From NCBI GenBank assembly GCA_964428935.1, contig CAYSAG010000050.1, positions 1 to 23,089 of the forward strand: a stretch of DNA of 23,089 nucleotides, given 5' to 3'. A program made the translations under genes and the position numbers. Positions 1-7,425 of the stretch are shown here, piece after piece. Source of the stretch: JAADHY01 sp964428935. Its GTDB lineage: Bacteria; Planctomycetota; Planctomycetia; Planctomycetales; Planctomycetaceae. How positions within the stretch are numbered: the first letter of the stretch is position 1; every line of letters starts with the position of its first letter. The notes beneath the pieces are model-generated. The model worked only from the letters and a program-made list of their open reading frames with translations, made no database searches and was not told where the DNA came from.

Positions 1-1558
1 ACGGACAGAACTCTTCGTCGCCGATTCCCTGAAGTTCGCTTTTTGTCCGCCTTCCGCTGGCTACGGCGACAACCATTTCGAAAATTTCTTGCCCAACTTC
101 ACTGAGCGGGGTGCCGGTGAGCACTCGGCTGGCGTCAACGTCCATGTCGTCCGGAAGGCGACGGAAAACCTCTGAGTTTGTCGTCACTTTGATTGTTGGC
201 GACGGTTTGCACCCGAAGCAGCTTCCACGTCCGGTTGTGAAAACGACGACTTGAGCTCCGCCGGCCACCATGCCGGTCACCGAAATGGCGTCGAAGCCGG
301 GTGTGTCCATGACCACCAGCCCCCGCTCCGTCACCTGCTCAGCGTACTCGTAGACCGCTCGCACCGGACTGCTGCCGCCTTTGGCAACGGCCCCCAGCGA
401 CTTCTCGTAAATGGTCGTCAGTCCGCCCTCCCGGTTTCCAAAGGAGGGGTTGTTGTCCAGGCTGGCGTTGTTTCGAGCCGCGTAGTCGCGCCACCATTGG
501 ATTCGTCGAAGCAGCGCCTGTCCGACCTGGGGCGAGACGGCTCGTCTTGTCAAAAGGTGTTCGGCACCAATCACCTCCGGCACCTCAGACAGAATCACCG
601 TGGCTCCGTGTGCGACCAGCAGGTCGCTGGCCACGCCCACGGCCGGGTTGGCCGTCAGGCCGCTGTTGGCGTCGCTTCCGCCGCACTCCGTGCCAACGAC
701 CAGCTTCGACAGCGGCTGCGGCGTCCGGCGGCAGCGGTTCGCCTCCGCAAGCAATTCGCGGAGGATGCCGACCGCTCGGTCCACCGTCTTGCGCAGACCG
801 CCGCAGTCTTGAATGTTCAGAACGAGCGGCCGTGGGCCCGACGCGGAAAAACCCGCCCGCTCCAAACCGCACTCCTCCAACAGGTAGGCCGTTTGGTTGG
901 TTTCGCAGCCCAGCCCAATGACCAAGCAGGCTGCCAGGTTGGGGTGGACGGCCATTCCGGCCAGCGTCCGGGCCAGCACGCGGTGTCCCTCGCCGCCGTA
1001 CTCCATTGCGCAGCCGATTTTGTGCGTGAAGGCCACTACGCCGTCCACGTTCGGGAAATCGGCCAGTCGCTCCGGCGTGAAGTGTTGAGCGGCCAGCCGT
1101 GCTGCCGTGGCCGAGCAGTTGACGGTCGTCACAATGCCCACGTAGTTGCGAGTGCCGACCCGGCCGTTCGGACGCTGGTAGCCCAAAAACGTCCGCGGGC
1201 TCGCCGGACGGGGCGGCTCGACCAGCTCTGTTCCAAACTCGTACTCCGACCGCAGCTCTCCCAACTCAACGTTGTGCGTGTGAACCCACTGTCCTGCCTG
1301 AATTTCGCAGCTTGCGTAGCCGATTGGGTGTCCGTACTTCTTGACGGGCTCGCCTGCGGGAATCGGTCGGACGGCGACCTTGTGTCCGGCTGGGACGTCG
1401 TCGAGCGCCGTCAGGAGCTGTGCTGAAGTGCCCGGGATGGCCACTCGGGTGCCGGCCGCGAGGGCCTGTCGAGCGACGGCCACGTTGTCAGCGGGGTGCA
1501 AGAGCAGCAAGGGCGAGTCTGCGGGTGCGGCCGGGGCGTCAGAGCCGGACGCCGACAT
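1..1558 (-). CDS. uxaA: UxaA-type altronate/galactarate dehydratase, 3' end cut by window edge
   Basis: Probable sugar-acid dehydratase of the UxaA/GarD family, which removes water from altronate or galactarate to give 2-keto-3-deoxy acids in hexuronate catabolism; cytoplasmic. The 519 codons visible show an N-terminal SAF-like domain (about residues 15-100, with VHTHNV near 92-97), then the family signature GYQRPNGRVGTRNYVGIV (126-143). Conserved stretches follow: FTHKIGCAM, GLGCETNQ, VGTECGGSDANSG and, close to the edge, MDTPGF and GRGSCFGCKPSPT. No signal peptide is seen. The ATG is supported by an AGGAGGAG ribosome site about 6 bases upstream. Family length suggests only some 10-20 residues are missing. 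It lies 124 bp downstream of the metallohydrolase gene and may share its transcript. Family assignment is strong; substrate (altronate versus galactarate or another sugar acid) is not resolved. Confidence 0.93.
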   Translation of the reverse strand, partial: MSASGSDAPAAPADSPLLLLHPADNVAVARQALAAGTRVAIPGTSAQLLTALDDVPAGHKVAVRPIPAGEPVKKYGHPIGYASCEIQAGQWVHTHNVELGELRSEYEFGTELVEPPRPASPRTFLGYQRPNGRVGTRNYVGIVTTVNCSATAARLAAQHFTPERLADFPNVDGVVAFTHKIGCAMEYGGEGHRVLARTLAGMAVHPNLAACLVIGLGCETNQTAYLLEECGLERAGFSASGPRPLVLNIQDCGGLRKTVDRAVGILRELLAEANRCRRTPQPLSKLVVGTECGGSDANSGLTANPAVGVASDLLVAHGATVILSEVPEVIGAEHLLTRRAVSPQVGQALLRRIQWWRDYAARNNASLDNNPSFGNREGGLTTIYEKSLGAVAKGGSSPVRAVYEYAEQVTERGLVVMDTPGFDAISVTGMVAGGAQVVVFTTGRGSCFGCKPSPTIKVTTNSEVFRRLPDDMDVDASRVLTGTPLSEVGQEIFEMVVAVASGRRTKSELQGIGDEEFCP

Positions 1559-1682
1559 GTTTTCTCCTCCTGTTGCGCTGGTGTGGTCAGCGGACAGCCG
1601 AACCGACCGCGGCGGTTGCCGAGACCGCGTCGGTCAGTGACTCTGTGTCGGCTCGCGCCGCCGCGTCGGTCGCCGAAACGTG

Positions 1683-3362
1683 CTAGTCGCTGACGGACTG
1701 CTTCAGAAGCTCCTGGTACACGACCAGTGCCCGCCGGTACTCGTCCAGGGCGGACTGCGGCAAGACGTCTTTGCCGCGACTCAACTGGGACTGAACCCTC
1801 TCGACCAAGTACTGCACTTCCGACCTCCGCGGCCTGACCGGACGGCCGGCGACGTCGACAAACCAGGGCGCGGTGTGAGCGAAACGGACACCGCCCGCTT
1901 CCGTCTGTTCGAAGCAACGCACGGCGCACCAAAACGACCGGTCGGTTGGAACGTCCGGCGGCTCCAAACGGACCGACCACTCACTGCGAAAGCCACCCCG
2001 CTCACTCGGTCCGTTCTCCGGCTCCACCGACTGCACGACCCGGCCGTTGACAACCACCTCCAGCCGCTGCACCGGCCGGCAGCTCCACAGCTCGCCCGAG
2101 ACTTTCCAAGAGCGGGGCGTGCGCCGCCCGTCGGCAAGCTCGAACCGCGTGCCCGGCAGTCGGCCGTTCAGACACGCCAACAGCAGCGGACCCGTCGTGA
2201 CGAAGCTCCGTCCCTCTCTCAGTCCTCGGAACCATTTGTCGTACGAAAAGCTGCCGTCCACGTGGACGTACACCCGGCCAAAACCGAGCGGCACCGGGTG
2301 GACGCCTGAGGCGGTTCCGGCCGTCGGAGCCAGCCGGAAGCCGCAATTGAGCAACGTGTAGTAGTTCTGGAACGTGAACTGGACCCACCCGCGTTCGGTC
2401 AGACCTCGCTGGTTCGTTTCCACGTGCATGAATTCGGCCGGCGGCTCGCCGAACTTCGCGAAGTAGAACGGACAGCGCCACATGTGGTTGTTGGCCAGTT
2501 CGTAAAGGTCGACCCGAGCCACTGGAACCAGCATGGCCGACCACGGCCAGTTGTGCTTGTCCAGTTCGAGCAGTCCGCCGTCGGAGTGGATTTGCTGCGC
2601 GACCGGTTGGACCGGCGGCGCGGGCAGAGCCAACGGCTGGCGGTGTCCGAGAGCGAAAAACGCTCCCAGAGTGTAACGGCGGCCCGCAACCCAGTTGATT
2701 TCGTACTCCGTGTTCGTTTGCCAGAAGACGTGAGTGGAGTCGACCTGAACCAGGGGCGGGCCGGCAGGGGGCTGAGCGGCTGAGGCCGGGACGGCGTCGG
2801 ACCGCCGGACCCAGTACGTCAACGGAAACGCCACGTTCAGGTCCTCGGACTGGAGGAGCGTGGGCAGCTCGTCGACCGACCGGTGCACGTGAGTCTCGCC
2901 GCTGAACCAGCCTTGGGCCGACAAGTCCGTCAGACGCCGAAGCCGCAGCGTCACCTCGGCCGGCTCTTTGGTCAGCTCCACCGACACCGAAGCCGGGACC
3001 CATTCCTTTCCGCGTTCGGCCGTCAGCGTGTAGCGTCCGGGTGGCAAATTGGCTTCAAACGGGTGAGCCGACAGCGACGTGTGCACCTCAACGCTTTGCC
3101 TTCCGCGGACCTTCCGGTAGGGGATGGCCCTTCCGTCCGGCGAGGCACTGCGCACCGTGAACCAGCGGCCGGCTTGGTCCTGGACGTACAAGCGGGCGGC
3201 CAGGAGCCGGCCGGTTTCGGCGTCCAGCACCTTTCCTCGCAGCGTCACCGCGTCGGTGCGGCCGGAGGCTGGCTGGGCCTGCACCGGACATGGCCCGCCG
3301 CTGCACAAGACGAGGCTCACCCCAACGGACACGACCCAAAACGGCAAGCGAGCTGCGTCCAA
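1683..3362 (-). CDS. Exported CehA/McbA-like PHP-type metallohydrolase
   Basis: A 559-residue exported protein. A hydrophobic signal peptide ending near VQA (residue about 29) is followed by a carboxypeptidase-regulatory-like beta domain (about 38-140, VTLRGKVLDAETGRLLAARLYV). Then comes a PHP/CehA-like domain opening with GWFSGETHVHRS (151-162), whose His-x-His pair is the usual first metal-binding motif. Later conserved elements include DKHNWPW and VDLYELANNHMW. The start is chosen as TTG at 3362: AAGGAGG lies 7-8 bases upstream and the signal peptide follows directly. An in-frame ATG at 3545 would add a basic, low-complexity stretch before the signal peptide. The natural substrate of such planctomycete proteins is unknown. 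It sits between the methyltransferase-PQQ protein and the dehydratase, which hints at a role in breaking down an organic substrate outside the cytoplasm. Stop is TAG. Confidence 0.9.
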   Translation of the reverse strand: MDAARLPFWVVSVGVSLVLCSGGPCPVQAQPASGRTDAVTLRGKVLDAETGRLLAARLYVQDQAGRWFTVRSASPDGRAIPYRKVRGRQSVEVHTSLSAHPFEANLPPGRYTLTAERGKEWVPASVSVELTKEPAEVTLRLRRLTDLSAQGWFSGETHVHRSVDELPTLLQSEDLNVAFPLTYWVRRSDAVPASAAQPPAGPPLVQVDSTHVFWQTNTEYEINWVAGRRYTLGAFFALGHRQPLALPAPPVQPVAQQIHSDGGLLELDKHNWPWSAMLVPVARVDLYELANNHMWRCPFYFAKFGEPPAEFMHVETNQRGLTERGWVQFTFQNYYTLLNCGFRLAPTAGTASGVHPVPLGFGRVYVHVDGSFSYDKWFRGLREGRSFVTTGPLLLACLNGRLPGTRFELADGRRTPRSWKVSGELWSCRPVQRLEVVVNGRVVQSVEPENGPSERGGFRSEWSVRLEPPDVPTDRSFWCAVRCFEQTEAGGVRFAHTAPWFVDVAGRPVRPRRSEVQYLVERVQSQLSRGKDVLPQSALDEYRRALVVYQELLKQSVSD

Positions 3363-3554
3363 CGTCAGACCCTCCTTTTTCGTTTCGCCGGTTGTTGCTT
3401 GGCTCGGAGCCCGCCAGCTTGTTGCACAGGCCCGTACCGGACGGCGTTCGGCCAGCCGGGCAGTTCGTGGAGGCTGAACCAGGACTCCCGCAGGCGGCAG
3501 GGCGAAGTACGAGTCGACGCGCAGCCAGTGTCCGCCGAGCCACACAGCGGTCGG

Positions 3555-3592
3555 CGCTCCAGCGGCCGGCGGCGAGGACGGCCGCTGGAGCG
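3555..3592. repeat. Perfect 14-bp inverted repeat (hairpin) between two genes
   Basis: Arms 3555-3568 and 3579-3592 (CGCTCCAGCGGCCG and its reverse complement) are perfectly complementary around a 10-base loop. It lies in the 287-bp gap between the methyltransferase-PQQ gene and the metallohydrolase gene. There is no T-tract on either side, so it is not a standard intrinsic terminator. It may be an RNA processing or stability element, or a protein-binding site. Confidence 0.7.
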
Positions 3593-3649
3593 AGCGTCAG
3601 TGCGGGCTGGCAAGCTCGCGTCCGTCCGCGAGGGCCGTCCTGCAGGTCG

Positions 3650-6600
3650 CTACCGACGGCGTCGAGCCGTCTGGGCCGGTTCGTGCGGTGTGACCGGCAC
3701 GTCGGCTGCTTCCAGCGGGCGGTCGCCTTGGTCGCCCAGGCAGACGACTCGTCCGTCACACGTCGTCAAGTAAAGCTTGCCGCCGGCGGCAATGAGGCCG
3801 TCGAAGTTGGGCATCCAAGGCAAGCGGTACGAGGCGACTCGGGAGCCGTCTTTCTTCCGCACCGCCACTAGCAGGCCACCTCGCTTGCCCTCCAAAGCCT
3901 CTTGCTGCTCGGCCAGCTTTTTCTGAATTTCGGGGTCGGCCAGTCGTCGCGCGGCTTCCTCTTCGTCGACCACGTCGGGCGGACCGGCTGCGAACAACAG
4001 GTCGCCGGCCAAGACGAGCGAGTTCACTTGCACTGGCGTGTCCATGGACCAGCGAGTGACGAACCGGGTCACGGTCCGCTTCCGCCGGCCGACCACCTTG
4101 CCTCTCCTTCGCACCGGGCGCGACTCACTTCCGGCCGGAACGATCTCGGCCTGCTTGTCTGCCGCGAACAGCTCGAACTCCAGCGGCGTGGTCCAGCGGT
4201 AGTACTGCCAATGGCGTCCGTAGCCGTAGACGGTTGTGTCGTCGAAGACCAGCAGACGGCCGGCCGGCACGCGGCGTCCAGCCTGGTAGTAGCCGCCGGC
4301 TCCCGACGCCCACGCCCGACCGTACAGCCAGTAGGTGCGGTGCCACATGGAGTGGTCCAGGAAGCCGGTCGGACTGAAGAGGTGGACGTCGTCGCCGCGC
4401 TGCTGGTCCACGTTGACGTACTCCACGAACTTCCGCTTGCCGTCCAGCGTCAGCGGCAAGGACCTCATGTAGACGTAGCGTCCGTCGCTGGACAGGACGT
4501 CCGGCAAGGCGACCGGCATGTTCAGCCCTTTGATTTTGACTTGCAGGTTCTGGCCGGACTGAGGTTCTTTGTCGTCGAGAATGGTCTCCGAGATTTTTCG
4601 TCCTGTTTTCGGGTCGAGCCGCAGGAACCGCAGGCCACCGTCCAGAAACATGGACCGCCCGGCGACGCAGTAGAGGACGTCGTTGAGGACCAGCACGCTG
4701 CCGTGGACCGGCCAGACCGATTCCACTCGCTCCATGGCTCCCATGCGTCGGTCTTCCGGAGCGGCTCGGTAACGCCAGACCAGCTCGCCGTCGCTCGCAC
4801 GCACGCAGTAGACGTAGCCGTCGGCCGAGCCGAAGAGCACGCGTCCTTGCCAGACGGTCGGTGGTGAGTCGACCCGGCCGCCCGCCGTGAAGCTCCACAC
4901 CACCTGGCCGGTCTCGGCGTCCAAAGCGTAAACCGTGTGCTGCTCCACCGACGCCACAAAGACCTTGCCGTCCGCCACCACCGGGCTGCTCAGTTTGCCG
5001 CCCAGTTCCGTCAACCAGGTTTGACGCAACGAGTCGGGCTGGCTGACCGGCGTGGACGTGCTGCCGCTGCGAGCCGCGTCGTGACGGTAGGTGGGCCAGT
5101 CGTCCGGGCCGCTCGAGCCGCTCAGCTGGTTGCCGTAAGCCGGTCCCTTCTGCAGCCGTTCGCTGTCCGGAATTTCGCGTCGTGGCTCGCTTCGTTCGTC
5201 TTTCGGAGCCAGCGCGCTGAGCCCGAACAGTTTCGCCTCCAAGTAGCACGCACAGGGGTGTTGGGGAGCGTACACCAAGCCGTTGGCCGGCAAAATGCCG
5301 TACAAGCACGCCCCTCGCACCCAGTGGTGACAAATCCAATGCTTCTGGGCGTGGTCGACGAACTCAATGCCCGTGCGTGAGAACAGCAAGTACTTGTCAG
5401 TGGCCTTGGCACGGTAGCACCGGTGGTGGAACCAGTGCGTTTGGACGTCCGGGTCGAATTGGACTTTGACCTCGCCCGTGTGCAGGTCGCGACCAGTGAC
5501 GGTGCCCGAGTCGGACCCAATGGCCACCGCTCCGACCCACACCAGCCCGTCGGCCACCAGAATGTCGTCCGGCGTGCCGCGGTGCCCGCACGGCGGGTGC
5601 TCGGCCTTCCACAGCAGCCGGCCGTCGTCGGCCGAGAGGGCGTACATGGTCGTCGAGCGGCTTCGGGGGTTCTGCTCGTTGACGTGACCGCTGTAGAGCA
5701 CCACGTCGTCGTAGACGACCAGGGTCGCTCCGCCCGAGCTCCGCATGGGCAGCTGCTTCGGCAGTGGCTGCGACTGCCAGCGTTGCTTGCCCGTCCGGCG
5801 GTCCAGACACTGAATCCGTTCGCCGTCGTGGAAGTAGACGGCTCGGCTGTCGACCGTCAGCGACATGGCTGTCAGGCCGGAAACCTTTTTCCACAAGGTT
5901 CGGCCGGTCTTGAGGTCAATGGCCATGAGCGTTCGGGGGACGGTCGTCCAACGCGGGTCTTCGGTGTCGGCGCGAATGGCCTGCATGTCGGCGTAGACGC
6001 GGTTCGGGTCGCTGCGGAGCGGCTGGCCTTCGGCCGCGACCGACAAGAACAGCACGCCGTCCGACCACAGAATCTCTTCGGCTGCGGCGGTGCCGTCGAA
6101 CGTGCGGAGCGTCTTGCCCGTAGCGGCGTCCAGCTCCACCACCGGCCCGTCAATGCTCAGCGTGACGTACACCCGGTCGCCCACGGCCACCAGCCGCCGG
6201 GTCAACAACTGCGGGCCGCTCTTCAACGGCCACAGGTGAATGTGCCACTTCTCAATGGGCCGCTTCCACAGCACGGTGCCGTTGAAGGCGTCTCGCGCGA
6301 CCAGCCGCCACTCGGGCGGAATCAGAATCGACTCGCGCGGGGCCTCGTCAATGATGTAGAACAGCCGGCCGTTCGCCGTCACCGCCGCGTCGAAGGCGGA
6401 CATGTGGTCGTGGTGACGGGAGTAGCGCGGCGTGCCAATCCACTGGTAACGTCCCAGCGGGGCAATGAACTGGTCGTGCGAGACGGCGTTGTTGGTCGAG
6501 TCGTGCAGGTAGTGCGTCCACTGGTCCATGCCCTCCGGCCAGGGCTTGACGAGCTTCTGCCAGCCGTCGGCCGTCTTGAGGTACGCGACCCCGTTGGGCA

Positions 6601-7015
6601 CGAGCACTCGCAGCATTTCCTCGCGAGTCACCTTCCCAGGCCGCTCGACCACAAGCAGGTTGACCGAGTTGTCGACGTACGGAATCTGCTCGCCCGACCA
6701 CTGCTCCACCCAGACCGGTCCGTAGAGGCCCAGCGACTGAATGTAACGGCGAGCGGCCTCGACGTTCTTGCGGCTCGAGTCCAGCCCGTGAACCAGAAAG
6801 GCGTCGCCCGCGTGCAGTGCGGCCGTCAGCTTGCCGTCGCCGCAGCCCAGGTGCACCACAAGGCCTCCTTGGACGCCCGTCGCGTCCAGAATGGCTTTGG
6901 CTTGTTCTTCAGCCGAACTGTCGGCCAGCACGGCCGCTCCCGACGCCCACGCCAAACCGGTGGCCAGGACGACTCCCCAGCCCACCAGCCGAGACACCAA
7001 CCGTTGTCTTTGCAT
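3650..7015 (-). CDS. Exported methyltransferase-like domain fused to PQQ-like beta-propeller
   Basis: A 1121-residue protein. Residues 1-31 form a signal peptide (basic start, hydrophobic core, AVLA before the likely cut). Residues about 38-155 resemble a class I SAM methyltransferase: motif I VVHLGCGDGK (53-62), an acidic end of strand 2 at HGLDSS, and a later strand LLVVERPGKVT. From about 185 to the C-terminus are repeated PQQ-like beta-propeller blades, for example SPVVADGKVFVASVEQHTVY and YALDAETGQVVW. No CxxCH haem site is seen. The ATG at 7015 has GGAGG 9 bases upstream; the in-frame ATG 16 codons earlier lacks one. An exported SAM-dependent enzyme is odd because SAM is cytoplasmic, so the domain may be a binding or structural relic. 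It is likely co-regulated with the similar propeller gene upstream. Activity is unknown. Confidence 0.92.
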   Translation of the reverse strand: MQRQRLVSRLVGWGVVLATGLAWASGAAVLADSSAEEQAKAILDATGVQGGLVVHLGCGDGKLTAALHAGDAFLVHGLDSSRKNVEAARRYIQSLGLYGPVWVEQWSGEQIPYVDNSVNLLVVERPGKVTREEMLRVLVPNGVAYLKTADGWQKLVKPWPEGMDQWTHYLHDSTNNAVSHDQFIAPLGRYQWIGTPRYSRHHDHMSAFDAAVTANGRLFYIIDEAPRESILIPPEWRLVARDAFNGTVLWKRPIEKWHIHLWPLKSGPQLLTRRLVAVGDRVYVTLSIDGPVVELDAATGKTLRTFDGTAAAEEILWSDGVLFLSVAAEGQPLRSDPNRVYADMQAIRADTEDPRWTTVPRTLMAIDLKTGRTLWKKVSGLTAMSLTVDSRAVYFHDGERIQCLDRRTGKQRWQSQPLPKQLPMRSSGGATLVVYDDVVLYSGHVNEQNPRSRSTTMYALSADDGRLLWKAEHPPCGHRGTPDDILVADGLVWVGAVAIGSDSGTVTGRDLHTGEVKVQFDPDVQTHWFHHRCYRAKATDKYLLFSRTGIEFVDHAQKHWICHHWVRGACLYGILPANGLVYAPQHPCACYLEAKLFGLSALAPKDERSEPRREIPDSERLQKGPAYGNQLSGSSGPDDWPTYRHDAARSGSTSTPVSQPDSLRQTWLTELGGKLSSPVVADGKVFVASVEQHTVYALDAETGQVVWSFTAGGRVDSPPTVWQGRVLFGSADGYVYCVRASDGELVWRYRAAPEDRRMGAMERVESVWPVHGSVLVLNDVLYCVAGRSMFLDGGLRFLRLDPKTGRKISETILDDKEPQSGQNLQVKIKGLNMPVALPDVLSSDGRYVYMRSLPLTLDGKRKFVEYVNVDQQRGDDVHLFSPTGFLDHSMWHRTYWLYGRAWASGAGGYYQAGRRVPAGRLLVFDDTTVYGYGRHWQYYRWTTPLEFELFAADKQAEIVPAGSESRPVRRRGKVVGRRKRTVTRFVTRWSMDTPVQVNSLVLAGDLLFAAGPPDVVDEEEAARRLADPEIQKKLAEQQEALEGKRGGLLVAVRKKDGSRVASYRLPWMPNFDGLIAAGGKLYLTTCDGRVVCLGDQGDRPLEAADVPVTPHEPAQTARRRR

Positions 7016-7425
7016 GGCTTCGTTCCTCCTGCACGCTACGAACCGTTCTTCTTCACGCCCCATTGTCCCACGGCCGGCTCGGTGGCCATTGCCGGCCGTT
7101 CAGACCAAAGCTGCCGCTGCGAGCCCGCTCCAGCAACGACGCTGGCCCGGCCGCCACGTCCCACCGAACACCGCTCGGGTCGCTCCGAGCCGCGTGCGCC
7201 GACTCCGCCTGCTCGACCCGGTCGCGGCTCGCGTTGTTGCCGCCGACCCTCGTGCGTTCTTCTCGTCGAAGGCGGGTCGGTTGCAGCGCGGCCCCGTCCC
7301 GACGCTCACGCCGCCGATTGTGCCACTTTCCGTGGCCTCACGCAAACCAGCCTCCGACCGGCACTCGGGACGCCCGCGAAACGGCCTGCGCTGAGCCTCG
7401 GAGCCGACAGCTGCCGGCGCGACTT
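7016..7425. other. 410-bp intergenic region with weak promoter candidate
   Basis: No convincing gene is seen. On the minus strand TTGCGT (7345-7340), a 17-base spacer and CACAAT (7322-7317) form a weak sigma-70-like promoter for the methyltransferase-PQQ gene; this would leave a leader of about 300 bases. An inverted repeat GAGCCGCG/CGCGGCTC (7187-7194 and 7223-7230) lies within that leader. No T-tract terminator is visible for the upstream propeller gene. Confidence 0.4.
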
